This document shows positions 34,823-43,266 of a DNA stretch of 63,517 nt, piece by piece. Position 1 is the first letter of the stretch; the number at the start of each line of letters is the position of its first letter. The stretch is taken from the NCBI GenBank assembly GCA_020073615.1, contig JAIQEX010000021.1:1-63517 (forward strand), written 5' to 3'. The notes beneath the pieces are model-generated. The model made no database searches and was not told where the DNA came from. It saw only the letters and a program-made list of their open reading frames with translations. This DNA is from Terriglobia bacterium (GTDB lineage: Bacteria > Acidobacteriota > Terriglobia > Bryobacterales > Bryobacteraceae). Position numbers and translations under genes: made by a program.

Positions 34823-35701
34823 CTACTCAAGGCCGGCGCCGCGCGCGGCCACGCGGACCACGCTCGACCAGTCGTGATCGGCCTGCCCGTGCGCCATGGC
34901 TGAGAGTAAGTTGTCGCGGATCAGGCTGGCGAGCGGCATCGGGGCGGCAAACTCCTCCGCCGCTTCCAGCACCAGGCGGACGTCCTTCAGCCCCAGTCGC
35001 AGGGCGAATCCGGCCGGCTCGAACTTCTGGTCCGCAATCAGGCGCCCGTAGTTCGCATATAGCGGCGACCCGAACAGCACGCTCATCACGTCCAGGAAGG
35101 TGTGGGGCGGGACGTCCGCCTTGCGTAGCGTGGCGAAGGCCTCGCCGAATGCCTCGAGCACGGCGGCGATCATGAAGTTTCCGCAAAGCTTGACGGCATT
35201 GGCCTGCGAAGGATCGGACCCGGCGACGAACGTCTGGCGTCCTATGGCGTCGAACAGGGGCCGGCAGCGTTCGACGAGCTCCGGCGCACCGGCGGCAACC
35301 ACGAGCAACTGCCCGGCTTCGGCGGCTTCCGGCCGTCCGAAAACGGGGACACTCAGGTACCCCTGCCCGCGCCGACGGTGTTCGGCGGCGAGACGCCGGG
35401 CCAGGGCGATGCCGATGGTGCTGCACGAAATATGGCTCGCGCCCTCCGGGAGCGCGGAGGCGATGCCGTCATCGCTTAAGACAACTTGCTCCACCGCGCG
35501 GTCGTCGGCCAGCATGGTCACCACTGCCTCAGACCCGCTACAGGCATCGGCCGGGCTATCGGCTACGCGTGCGCCATCGGCAACCAGCGCCTCCGCCTTG
35601 TCCCGCGTACGGTTGAAAACGGCGACCACGTGCCCGGCGCGAAGCAGGTTGCGCGCCATGCCGGAACCCATGCGGCCCAGTCCGATGAAGCCGATTCTCA
35701 T
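34823..35701 (-). CDS. NAD(P)-dependent beta-hydroxyacid dehydrogenase family
   Basis: The product has 292 residues. The Rossmann start MRIGFIGLGRMGSGMARNLL carries GxGxxG; the substrate motif ISCSTIGIALARRLA and catalytic Lys in ANAVKLCGNFMIAA (about 171) belong to the 3-hydroxyisobutyrate dehydrogenase/glyoxylate reductase group. The substrate is not predictable. An ATG four codons upstream (35713) is also possible. A 100-base gap separates it from the convergent VapC gene. Confidence 0.9.
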   Translation of the reverse strand: MRIGFIGLGRMGSGMARNLLRAGHVVAVFNRTRDKAEALVADGARVADSPADACSGSEAVVTMLADDRAVEQVVLSDDGIASALPEGASHISCSTIGIALARRLAAEHRRRGQGYLSVPVFGRPEAAEAGQLLVVAAGAPELVERCRPLFDAIGRQTFVAGSDPSQANAVKLCGNFMIAAVLEAFGEAFATLRKADVPPHTFLDVMSVLFGSPLYANYGRLIADQKFEPAGFALRLGLKDVRLVLEAAEEFAAPMPLASLIRDNLLSAMAHGQADHDWSSVVRVAARGAGLE

Positions 35702-35810
35702 AATAGAGAGCATACTCGAACGGACCGGCGGGCTTGGCGTGCAGCCGGCATTTTATATACACTGTCCCTTGTTTGGTTCGAACCGCGAGGAAGCAAGGAG
35801 GACTGGTAGC

Positions 35811-36179
35811 GTGGCAAAGCCGGCAGCAGGAGCGGTACCGCCAGACAAGCTCGATCTGTACGAAAAGCTCGTGGCCACCAATCCGAGTGTCAAACGGAAG
35901 GGCGCGACTGTGCCTTACACGTCGCTGAACGGTCATATGTTCAGCTACCTGAGCAAACAAGGCAAGCTGGCGCTCCGCCTGCCGGCCGGCGAGCGGGCGG
36001 CGTTCCTGAAGAAGTACAAGGCCAGGTTGTGCGAGGCATATGGCGTCGTGCAGCCCGAGTACGTCGAGGTCCCCGATTCGTTGCTCTCCTCGACACGGGA
36101 ATTGAAAAAGTTCTTCGACTGTAGTTTCGCCTACGTGAGCTCCCTCAAACCGAAGCCCACCACCAAGAAGAAGGCTTAA
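35811..36179 (+). CDS. Small conserved protein, TfoX-N-like
   Basis: The product has 122 residues. It begins with GTG at 35811, preceded by AAGGAGG (35796-35802), which decides the start against the open frame further upstream. Motifs are TSLNGHMFSYLSKQGKLALR, LPAGERAAFLKKYKARLC and VEVPDSLLSSTRELKKFF, reminiscent of the MFGGxxFxxxGKxxLR pattern of TfoX/Sxy N-terminal and YjbR-like domains. The tail is Lys-rich. It is a soluble protein; no function is assigned. It is divergent from the dehydrogenase gene. Confidence 0.7.
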   Translation: MAKPAAGAVPPDKLDLYEKLVATNPSVKRKGATVPYTSLNGHMFSYLSKQGKLALRLPAGERAAFLKKYKARLCEAYGVVQPEYVEVPDSLLSSTRELKKFFDCSFAYVSSLKPKPTTKKKA

Positions 36180-36202
36180 CGGACCGCGCCGGACCGCCGC
36201 CC

Positions 36203-36802
36203 TCACCTCTTCCGCGCCCGAATCGTTACCGCGAGCTCGTCGTTGCGGGTGTTGGTGAACCGCAGCGTCACTCTTCCCTGCCCATCGAGCGCGATGGACG
36301 CCGGCGTGTTGACGCTGGTCAGCATCCACCCTTCGGGCAGGGTGACAAAGTTCAGCGGGCGGCCCAGCGTGCGCGTCCACACCAGCTCGCCGCTCGCGGC
36401 TTGGTAGCCCACCGGGTCGGTGTACGTTTCCTCCACCCGTATGCGCACCGATTCGCCCTCGCCCACCGCCTTCGGCAGGTCGCCCTGCACCACTACCGAA
36501 TCCGGGTCCGTGGGCTCCGGATAGTAGCCCAGCGCGTTCACTTCCTTGCCGCTGGCGAGGTGCGTGCGGAGCGGCTCGCCGGTATCGAGGTCGAACATTC
36601 TCGAATCCGGCGCCACCGTGCTCCCCTGGCGCACGAAGCTGTGCACCGATTTCTGCCCCACGCGCGTCACCGTGAAATCGTGCGAGATGCGGAACTGGTG
36701 CGTCGCGGGCTCCAGCAGCCAGTAGCGGATCTCGCGGTCCTGCGCGGCGCGGTGAAACTGGGCGAAAGCCAGCGCGGGCGCCAGCAATAGCAGCCACTTC
36801 AT
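36203..36802 (-). CDS. Secreted hypothetical protein, paralogue of the next gene
   Basis: The product has 199 residues. A signal peptide (MKWLLLLAPALAFAQF) is followed by a beta-rich domain with YWLLEPATHQFRISHDFTVT, SVRIRVEETYTDPVGYQA and FTNTRNDELAVTIRARKR. The same pattern occurs in the upstream gene (YELLAPATHSFDIIYDVTAT; IRIYKTYTDPPSYY; FLNDRDDQLPVRIVGRKL). It overlaps that gene by four bases (ATGA). The pair arose by tandem duplication and is translationally coupled. No known family recognised; role unknown. Confidence 0.75.
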   Translation of the reverse strand: MKWLLLLAPALAFAQFHRAAQDREIRYWLLEPATHQFRISHDFTVTRVGQKSVHSFVRQGSTVAPDSRMFDLDTGEPLRTHLASGKEVNALGYYPEPTDPDSVVVQGDLPKAVGEGESVRIRVEETYTDPVGYQAASGELVWTRTLGRPLNFVTLPEGWMLTSVNTPASIALDGQGRVTLRFTNTRNDELAVTIRARKR

Positions 36803-37401
36803 GGCAGTTTCCTCCCCACGATGCGCACCGGAAGCTGGTCGTCGCGGTCGTTCAAAAAACTCACACGCACGCGCCCGCCGGCATCGGTCGAGACGATCGC
36901 CGGTGACGCCGAGCCCACCAGCTCGTAACCTTTGGGCAGCACCACCACGTTGCGCTTGATGCCCAGCGGGCGGTCGAACACGAAGCCGCCGTCCTTCTCG
37001 TAATACGAGGGCGGATCGGTGTACGTCTTGTAGATGCGGATGCGCGTTTCGCCGCCCTTGGGCACCGGCTGCGCCAGCTTCACACGCAGGAACTGCGCGT
37101 CGGCGGCGGTGCGCGCGCCGGCCCCGCCGGAAGCTTTGGCGGACTTGCCGTCGACCACCTCCCACTCGAGCGGCTTGCCGCTGGCGCGGTCGACCACTCG
37201 CTCCTTCGACGCCACCGAGCCGGGGCGGATGGGATTGAAGAAATAGGGCGCGCCCTCGCGCGTCGCGGTGACATCGTAAATGATGTCGAAGGAGTGCGTG
37301 GCGGGCGCCAGCAGCTCGTAAACGGTAAATTCGTCGGCGGCCCCCATCACGGCCGCGACCGAGCAAGCTAATACCGCAGCCAACACCGTTCGTCGTACCA
37401 T
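36799..37401 (-). CDS. Secreted hypothetical protein, first of a tandem paralogue pair
   Basis: The product has 200 residues with a signal peptide (RTVLAAVLACSVAAVMGA). The domain is beta-rich and shares its blocks with the downstream paralogue. A Gly/Ala-rich insertion (AKASGGAGARTAAD) distinguishes it. It is divergent from the methyltransferase gene, with only about 40 bases between the starts. Function unknown. Confidence 0.75.
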   Translation of the reverse strand: MVRRTVLAAVLACSVAAVMGAADEFTVYELLAPATHSFDIIYDVTATREGAPYFFNPIRPGSVASKERVVDRASGKPLEWEVVDGKSAKASGGAGARTAADAQFLRVKLAQPVPKGGETRIRIYKTYTDPPSYYEKDGGFVFDRPLGIKRNVVVLPKGYELVGSASPAIVSTDAGGRVRVSFLNDRDDQLPVRIVGRKLP

Positions 37402-37440
37402 CGGAAAACTCCTCCGGGGAATGTAATGTACCATTTTTGA

Positions 37441-38097
37441 GTGACGCCGGGTGGATGGTTCCATGCCATATCCGTGTATTTTCGCCGCGCGCGCATGCGG
37501 CGCTTTGCGCGGGAGTTTGCCATTACCGCGCAGACGCGCGTGCTCGATATCGGCGGCACTCCCGATTGCTGGCGCCTGCTGCCGGCGATGCCGCGCCTCA
37601 CGCTGCTCAACACGCCGCGCGCCAAAGACGAGCTGGCTGGCGCCGCCGGTTGGGTGGCCGGCGACGGCCGCCGCCTTCCCTTCCGCGACGCGGCCTTCGA
37701 CGTGGTCTTCAGCAACTCGGTGATCGAACACGTGGGCGGCCCGGACAGCCAGCGCAGCTTCGCCCGCGAGGTGGCCCGCGTGGGCCGCGGCTACTGGGTG
37801 CAGACGCCGAACCGCTGGTTTCCCGTGGAGCAACACCTGCTCACCCCGTTCGTCCACTGGCTGCCGAGAAGCTGGCAGCGCGCGATTGTGCCGCGGTTCA
37901 CCGTGTGGTCCGCCGTAGTGCGCGTGACGCCCGACCGCCGCCGGTTCTACCTCGCGCACTACCTGGCCGACGTGCGCCTGCTGGGGCCGCGCGATCTGCG
38001 CGCGCTGTTCCCCGGCGCGCGCATCATTCGCGAACGCCTCTGCGGCGTGACCAAATCCCTGATCGCCGTGAAGCCGTTCTCCGTGGGCCGGCCTTAG
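37441..38097 (+). CDS. SAM-dependent methyltransferase (class I)
   Basis: The product has 218 residues and starts with GTG at 37441. Motif I is RVLDIGGTPDCW (about 33-44), motif II-like WVAGDGRRLPF, and motif IV DVVFSNSVIEHVGG, as in Methyltransf_11 proteins. The C-terminal part (LPRSWQRAIVPRFTVWSAVV, RLLGPRDLRALFPGA) resembles methyltransferases next to glycosyltransferase genes. The acceptor is unknown. Its last bases overlap the remnant GNAT gene on the other strand. Confidence 0.85.
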   Translation: MTPGGWFHAISVYFRRARMRRFAREFAITAQTRVLDIGGTPDCWRLLPAMPRLTLLNTPRAKDELAGAAGWVAGDGRRLPFRDAAFDVVFSNSVIEHVGGPDSQRSFAREVARVGRGYWVQTPNRWFPVEQHLLTPFVHWLPRSWQRAIVPRFTVWSAVVRVTPDRRRFYLAHYLADVRLLGPRDLRALFPGARIIRERLCGVTKSLIAVKPFSVGRP

Positions 38098-38330
38098 GCG
38101 CACCCTCGACAGGCACAAACCCGTATCGTGCGCGCGTGCCCCAGTCCTCGGCCGGCGAACCGCCGGTCCACCGCCAGCCGCGCCAGCAGGATCAGCGGCA
38201 AATCGTATGGCGGCAGTCCACGGATGTGCTTCTTGGGGAACACATCGCGCGGCACACTGGCCATCGCCAGCGTAAAATAGCCGAGTTCCGCCAGACTCTC
38301 GAGTTCACCCTGGGTCCATGAGATGTCGAC
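38094..38330 (-). pseudogene. GNAT toxin (TacT-like) remnant
   Basis: The frame GYFTLAMASVPRDVFPKKHI, then RGLPPYDLPLILLARLAVDR and RFAGRGLGHA, matches the central part of TacT/AtaT-type GNAT toxins, including the acetyl-CoA-binding RxxGxG motif (RRFAGRGLG). The N-terminal part is missing, with no start codon in frame near the beginning, and after GRGLGHA the sequence diverges (RTIRVCACRGCA) and stops. Intact members acetylate aminoacyl-tRNA. It follows, and overlaps, the antitoxin-like frame at 38305-38574. Confidence 0.6.
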
Positions 38331-38574
38331 TCGGCAGGCCGACCGCCGGAGAAACGTTCTCCAACCGCGGGATGATCAACACCCTGCCTTCCCCGCTGGC
38401 GCTCTCGCTGATGATCCGGCGTCCCAGTTTGCGCTCGGACACAGCCCAGCGAAACAGCGCCACGGCATCGGAGAGGAAGTCAGTGTTGCTGGTGAGCTGC
38501 AATTCGTTCTTCAGCGAACGCACGGCGCGATCTTCCGCCGGCGCCAGGTCCGCCTGGAACTTGGCCTTGCGCGC
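38305..38574 (-). pseudogene. Antitoxin-like gene without a usable start codon
   Basis: The frame from ARKAKFQADLAPAEDRAVRS, then LKNELQLTSNTDFLSDAVAL and FRWAVSERKLGRRI, looks like an intact RHH-type antitoxin of about 89 residues. Upstream of RARKAKF I find no ATG, GTG or TTG in frame within a sensible distance. It precedes the GNAT remnant, which suggests a decayed toxin-antitoxin pair. Loss of the start codon and truncation of the toxin fit joint decay; use of a rare start codon cannot be excluded. Confidence 0.5.
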
Positions 38575-38624
38575 GCGGTTCTGGTATAGAACGGAGTGAT
38601 ATCGGATCGAAGCCTGTGGCAGCG

Positions 38625-39938
38625 CTACCCGGCGCTTGCCTCGATCGCCGTCACCGGGTCCAGAAACATCCAGCACACGATGCCCAGCAGGTAAATCGCC
38701 GCCGCCACGTAGAACGTCAGGTTCCAGTTGCCGTGCGTCCAGGTCAGGATGTAGCCGTTCACCAACGGCGCCAGCGCGCCGCCGATGTTGCCCCAGGTGT
38801 TCATGGCGCCGGAGACCGTGCCCGCGTACTTGCCGCCCAGGTCCATGGCCGCGCCCCAGGCGGGGGGCATCACCAGGTCGTTGGCGAAACTGGCCAGGCC
38901 GATGGCTATCATGGCCAGCAGCGGATCGCGCACCGTGGTGGAGAAGATCAGGAACCCGCTGGCGCCGGCGAAGCCCGCGTACGCCATCAGCCGCCGCGCC
39001 CGCGCCACGCTGCCCGTCAGCCGTGCCAGGCGCGCCCCCGCCAACACGCTCGCCGGGTTCCCGAGCCCGCCGCAGAACAGCGGCAGCATGCCCAGCAGGG
39101 CGGCCGAAGCGATCTCCTGGTGCCTCCCCTCGCGCAGGTATTTGGGCAGCCAGGTGATATAAAAATACCAGCCGTAGGAGAGGCAGAAATACTGCCAGCA
39201 GAGCATCCACACCGCTCGCGAGTGCGCCAGCAGCCTCCACGGCACATCGCCGTGCCCCGTCGCCAGCGTGGCGCTGTGGCGCAGCAGGTCGCGCTCGGCC
39301 GCGTTCAGACGCGCGTTGCGCAGCGGGTTGTCGCGGTACCACCACAGGAACAGCGCCGCCCACACCACCCCCAGGCAGCCGAAGATCTCGAAGGAATGGC
39401 GCCAGCCCACCACGCCCATCACCAGCGCCACCAGCGGCGGAGTGAACGCCCCGCCCCAGCGAGCGCTCAGCCAGGTAATGCCCTGCGCGCGCACCCGCTC
39501 CTTGGCGGGCAGCCACGTGGTGAAGGCTTTCGTCAGATTGGGAAAGCATCCCGCCTCGCCCATGCCGAACAGAAAACGCGTCGTGGTGAGCGAGGCGAAG
39601 CCCTGCGCCCACCCGGTGGCCGCGGTGAAGAACGACCACCACACCACGATGCGCGCCAGCACCTTGCGCGGCCCCATCCAGTCGCCCAGAAATCCGCCGG
39701 GAATCTCGAACAGCGCGTACGCCCAGCCGAAGGCGAAAAAGGCCCAGCCCATCTGCCGGTCGTCGAGGCCCAGATCGTGTTGTATGGCGGGCGTCGCGAA
39801 GGAAATCGATACGCGGTCGATATAGGTGACCACCGCCAGCGAGACGGCGAACACGATCACCCAGTAGCGGACTCGCGTGGGCTTTTCCAGCCTACGCTCC
39901 CCGCCGCGCGCGCACGCCGAAGTGGTACACCAGCGCAC
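38625..39938 (-). CDS. MFS transporter (anion:cation symporter-like)
   Basis: The product has 437 residues and 12 TM helices. The opening TYIDRVSISFATPAIQHDLG and LDDRQMGWAFFAFGWAYALF and the loop motif GDWMGPRKVLARIVVWW are typical of the ACS family (sugar acids, organic anions). The start ATG at 39938 overlaps the end of the amino acid permease gene by 47 bases; a CTG near 39890 (LEKPTRVRYWVI) would fit the family N-terminus better, so the true start is uncertain. Substrate not predictable. Confidence 0.85.
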   Translation of the reverse strand: MRWCTTSACARGGERRLEKPTRVRYWVIVFAVSLAVVTYIDRVSISFATPAIQHDLGLDDRQMGWAFFAFGWAYALFEIPGGFLGDWMGPRKVLARIVVWWSFFTAATGWAQGFASLTTTRFLFGMGEAGCFPNLTKAFTTWLPAKERVRAQGITWLSARWGGAFTPPLVALVMGVVGWRHSFEIFGCLGVVWAALFLWWYRDNPLRNARLNAAERDLLRHSATLATGHGDVPWRLLAHSRAVWMLCWQYFCLSYGWYFYITWLPKYLREGRHQEIASAALLGMLPLFCGGLGNPASVLAGARLARLTGSVARARRLMAYAGFAGASGFLIFSTTVRDPLLAMIAIGLASFANDLVMPPAWGAAMDLGGKYAGTVSGAMNTWGNIGGALAPLVNGYILTWTHGNWNLTFYVAAAIYLLGIVCWMFLDPVTAIEASAG

Positions 39939-41286
39939 CCGCCGCCACCGTGCCGAACGCGGTCAGCGATGCCCACGGCCGCCAGATCACCCCGTAAATA
40001 ATCATGGCGGTGCCCACCAGGATATACGATGCGGGAATCAGCGGCCAGGCAAACTCGACGGCGCGGAGCTTCTGCCATCCCGGACGCTTGCGCCGGAAGA
40101 CGAACAGCGCGGCGACGGACAGCACCGTGAACAGCGTCAGGCTCATCCCGATGTAGATGAGCAGCTCGCGAAACGGCGTGAGCGTCATGACCATGGCGCA
40201 CAAGCCCTGGCTCAGGATGGCCACCACCGGCGTGTGCCAGCGCGGATGGACCGCCGCCGCGGCGCGGAAGAACGCCCGGTTCTTGGCCATGGCGTAATAT
40301 ACGCGCGGCCCGATGGTCACCTCGGCATTCACCGTGGAGACGATGGAAAGCGCCATCAGCGCCGAGAAGATCCCCGCCACGTTGGCCCCGAACAGGTTCT
40401 TGGCCGCCAGCGCACCCACGGCGATCTCGCCCTTCATGCTCTCGAGCGGCGTCGAGTAGATGAACACCAGGTTCAGCCCCAGATACAGAATCGCCACGAT
40501 CACGCTGCCCGCGGCCAGCGCGGCCGGCAGCGTGCGCTCCGGCTTGCGCACTTCCTCCGCCACGTAGGTGGCCGCATTCCATCCGCTGTACCCCACCATC
40601 ACGAACAACAGGCTCACGAAGAACTGCGCCGGCAGGCTTACCGCGGAGGTGCGCGCCGCGGGCTCGGAGAAATGGCTCCAGTTGCCGCTGCCGGCGGCGA
40701 ACCCCACCAGCACGAAGCCCGCGATCACCAGCAGCTTGGTGGAGGTGAGCACGTTCTGCACCTTGGCGGTGCGCCCCACGCCGAAGCAGTTCAACATGGT
40801 GAACGCGGCGATCAGCGCCGAGGCCAGCATCTGCCCGCTCCCCAGGTGCAGCGAGAACACGCCGGAGCCGATCACCACCGTCGCGTTGGCCTGTTTCAGG
40901 CCGGGAAAGAAGTACCCCAGGTAATCGGAGAAGGCCAGCGCCGCCGCCGCGATGGGCGCCGAAAAGCCGGCGAAGAACGACACCCACCCGGTCATGAATC
41001 CCCACTCCGGCCCGAAAGCGTGCGTCAGGTAGACGTACTCGCCGCCGGAGCTGGGAAAGTTGATGCCCAGCTCGGAGTAGCTCAGCGCTCCCGCGAAGGC
41101 GAACAGCGCCCCCACCGCCCAGCACGCCAGGACTACGCCGGCGCTTCCCAGGTCGCCCGCCATGTAACCCGTGGTGGTGAAGATGCCGATGCCCACCATG
41201 TTGGATATCACCAGCGCGGTGGCGCTGAAAAACCCGAGCTGGCGAACCAGCCCCGGCTTCACTCCCGGCATCGCTGTGTGGGGCAT
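39892..41286 (-). CDS. APC-family amino acid permease
   Basis: The product has 464 residues and 12 TM helices. The opening LGFFSATALVISNMVGIGIF and GALSYSELGINFPSSGGEYV are the TM1 and TM2-3 signatures of APC transporters; VGYSGWNAATYVAEEVRKPE is the TM6-7 motif. It probably imports or exchanges an amino acid. It starts 28 bases after the nucleotidyltransferase stop on the same strand, so it may belong to the PqqD operon. It overlaps the MFS gene downstream. Confidence 0.9.
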   Translation of the reverse strand: MPHTAMPGVKPGLVRQLGFFSATALVISNMVGIGIFTTTGYMAGDLGSAGVVLACWAVGALFAFAGALSYSELGINFPSSGGEYVYLTHAFGPEWGFMTGWVSFFAGFSAPIAAAALAFSDYLGYFFPGLKQANATVVIGSGVFSLHLGSGQMLASALIAAFTMLNCFGVGRTAKVQNVLTSTKLLVIAGFVLVGFAAGSGNWSHFSEPAARTSAVSLPAQFFVSLLFVMVGYSGWNAATYVAEEVRKPERTLPAALAAGSVIVAILYLGLNLVFIYSTPLESMKGEIAVGALAAKNLFGANVAGIFSALMALSIVSTVNAEVTIGPRVYYAMAKNRAFFRAAAAVHPRWHTPVVAILSQGLCAMVMTLTPFRELLIYIGMSLTLFTVLSVAALFVFRRKRPGWQKLRAVEFAWPLIPASYILVGTAMIIYGVIWRPWASLTAFGTVAAGALVYHFGVRARRGA

Positions 41287-41314
41287 TCGAGACCTAGAGC
41301 CATTTTACGCGCGA

Positions 41315-42433
41315 TCACGCGCGGCGTGCCTTATACCGGAGCTTGCAAGCGAGCCATAGCTGGCGCAAGGCCGCGGAAAAACCACGCGCGTCGAGAAACG
41401 CTCCTACGTATTGAGGGAATCCGACCCAAGCCGGCGCGTGGCTCCACGCGGCATCGAAGGGCCGGATGCGGCGGAAATGGTGAAGGTGCCAGGCCACGCT
41501 ATCCCACGGTCCCAGCGGGCAGCGCTCCAACAGCAGACGATACTCGCGCTGTTCCCAGCGCGGCGCCATGCCGGCCAGGCGCTCAGCCAGGCCCTCCGGC
41601 ACCGGAGCCGCGAAGCGCACCTGCAGATAACGGAGAGCCCGCGACAGGCGGACCCGCATCGCGGCCGCTTCGGCCAGGTGGCAGAGGCGGTCCCAATCGA
41701 TGGGCTCACCGAGGACGGTAAGCGCATCCGCAATCCAGCGCACTTGCGGAACCCAGTCCCACTGCAGCCCGTGTACGCACACATGGAAAAGTTGCTCGGT
41801 GGGGGAAGGGACGCGGACCGCTCGATCCGCCGCCGTTACGCTCTCCGCGCCCTGCCAGAACAGGCGCGTTACCTCGGGCGAATAGCAGCGCACCACGGGA
41901 CGCCAATGCAAGTCGCAGGACTGGTCTCCCCGCGAGAACTGCCAGGCATGCCCCACCCGCATTCTGCGGAGAACATCGCACTTGCGGTAATTCCCTTCGG
42001 CCGCGTAGCCGGCGCGTTCGAGCCGCCCAATGGCCGCGTCTAGATCCCGCTCGTGAACCAGCACGTCGAAATCGCGCATGCTGCGCAGGCCCGCATCGCG
42101 GTAGTGGCGCAGCACCAGGGCCGCGCCTTTCAGAACCAGCACCGGAATTCCGGCCGCCTCGAAATCGCCCACCAGAGACGCCAGGTGCAGCAGGCGGTCC
42201 TGGTTTTGCCGCCACACCGCCAGATGTGCCTTCTTTCCCGCGAGAACCAGTTCGCTCTCCGAGCCGGCCCAGCGCCGGTACAGAAGGGGAAGCAGCGCCA
42301 GGCACGCGTCATCGAGAGCGTCCTCGCCGCCCGCGCTGGAAGCGGCTCGAAGCGCTCGCGATCCCTCGGTCCCGTCGCCGAGACCAGCCAGCAGCACTTG
42401 CTCCTGCAGGGGCGTCGGCCAGGGCTCGCTCAC
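41315..42433 (-). CDS. NTP_transf_5-type nucleotidyltransferase family protein
   Basis: The product has 372 residues and starts with GTG 42433, overlapping the upstream TGA as GTGA. The core motif IPVLVLKGAALVLRHYRDAG followed by LRSMRDFDVLVHERDLD is the nucleotidyltransferase signature with the metal-binding Asp pair. A helical C-terminal domain follows. Such proteins accompany HPr-kinase-like and PqqD-like proteins in lasso-peptide and related clusters, where they are thought to tailor a peptide or carrier. No lasso cyclase or protease gene is in the window. Substrate unknown. Confidence 0.82.
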   Translation of the reverse strand: MSEPWPTPLQEQVLLAGLGDGTEGSRALRAASSAGGEDALDDACLALLPLLYRRWAGSESELVLAGKKAHLAVWRQNQDRLLHLASLVGDFEAAGIPVLVLKGAALVLRHYRDAGLRSMRDFDVLVHERDLDAAIGRLERAGYAAEGNYRKCDVLRRMRVGHAWQFSRGDQSCDLHWRPVVRCYSPEVTRLFWQGAESVTAADRAVRVPSPTEQLFHVCVHGLQWDWVPQVRWIADALTVLGEPIDWDRLCHLAEAAAMRVRLSRALRYLQVRFAAPVPEGLAERLAGMAPRWEQREYRLLLERCPLGPWDSVAWHLHHFRRIRPFDAAWSHAPAWVGFPQYVGAFLDARGFSAALRQLWLACKLRYKARRA

Positions 42434-43266
42434 GGCCGCTGCGCCAGCAGGCTCAGAATCCGGTCCGCGGCATCCGCCGCTTCGCCCCGCACCCCGGCGT
42501 AGCACTCCGCGCCGGCGCAGGTCCGGGCCAACTGCGACACCATGTTGCCGGAATCCGCCATCAATTGGGGAGTGTGCTTGAGAAGCGTCAGTACCATCTC
42601 ACTCTGCGGCACGGATCGCACGCTCCAAGCCGCGCCGGGAGCGTGTTCGAGCGCCATGACCAAGCCCACCCGCTCCGCATGCCGGCCGGTAGCGGCGTTC
42701 CATTCCGCGGCCAACTGCGGAAAATGCTCCCCCTGGCTGTCGCGCATCATCAGCGCGCGGGGATAGGAGTGCAGCCGGCCCTCGCCGTCGAGCAAGGCAT
42801 ACTCATCGGAAAAATAGGTGCAGCCGCGCCCCAGCAGCTCCGCCACCAGCGTCGATTTGCCGGCGTGGCTACTCCCCGGCAGCAGCACCGCCGCGCCGCC
42901 GTAAGCGACGGCTCCGGCGTGAACCACAACCGAGCCCGTGATCCGCTGCACGATCGCCTCGTCCATCATCTCCTGCAGAACGGATACGACCTCGGTCAGT
43001 GTGCTCACACAGGCCGCCACCCGGCCGTCGACCCGCACCTGGAAGCCGGCGCCGTCTTCCCCGCGCTCGATCCGGAAGACGGCGTCCGCATTCTTTGGAC
43101 TGGCGGCCGTCCGGGGCAGCCACGGCAGGAGATATCGCTCCAGAACGCCGCGCGTTCCCTCGCAGTCGGCGAGCAACGCCGTGCGCCAGCCAAAAGCCTC
43201 TATGCCGAAACCGCAGACCCCCCCGCCCAATCCGGCGGGGCGCCGGACCCCTACTGCGCCCGGCAT
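42430..43266 (-). CDS. HPr kinase/phosphorylase C-terminal-like protein
   Basis: The product has 278 residues. Walker A is GSSHAGKST (131-139). It is preceded by VVVHAGAVAYGGAAVLLP and followed by YFSDEYALLDGEGRLHSYPR, the usual pattern of the HprK-like kinases encoded in RiPP and PqqD clusters. Real HprK (PTS control) has an N-terminal domain and a His loop not seen here, and no PTS genes are nearby. It overlaps the PqqD fusion upstream by 16 bases and the nucleotidyltransferase downstream by 4, so the three are tightly coupled. It probably phosphorylates a small peptide or protein. Confidence 0.8.
   Translation of the reverse strand: MPGAVGVRRPAGLGGGVCGFGIEAFGWRTALLADCEGTRGVLERYLLPWLPRTAASPKNADAVFRIERGEDGAGFQVRVDGRVAACVSTLTEVVSVLQEMMDEAIVQRITGSVVVHAGAVAYGGAAVLLPGSSHAGKSTLVAELLGRGCTYFSDEYALLDGEGRLHSYPRALMMRDSQGEHFPQLAAEWNAATGRHAERVGLVMALEHAPGAAWSVRSVPQSEMVLTLLKHTPQLMADSGNMVSQLARTCAGAECYAGVRGEAADAADRILSLLAQRP

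Noticed and set aside
35774-35783. GGTTCGAACC as a tRNA T-loop
   Set aside because: No acceptor or anticodon arms can be built around it; it is a chance palindrome.
42430-43266. HPr kinase acting in PTS carbon control
   Set aside because: No PTS genes are near, the N-terminal HprK domain is missing, and the gene overlaps PqqD-like and nucleotidyltransferase genes instead.
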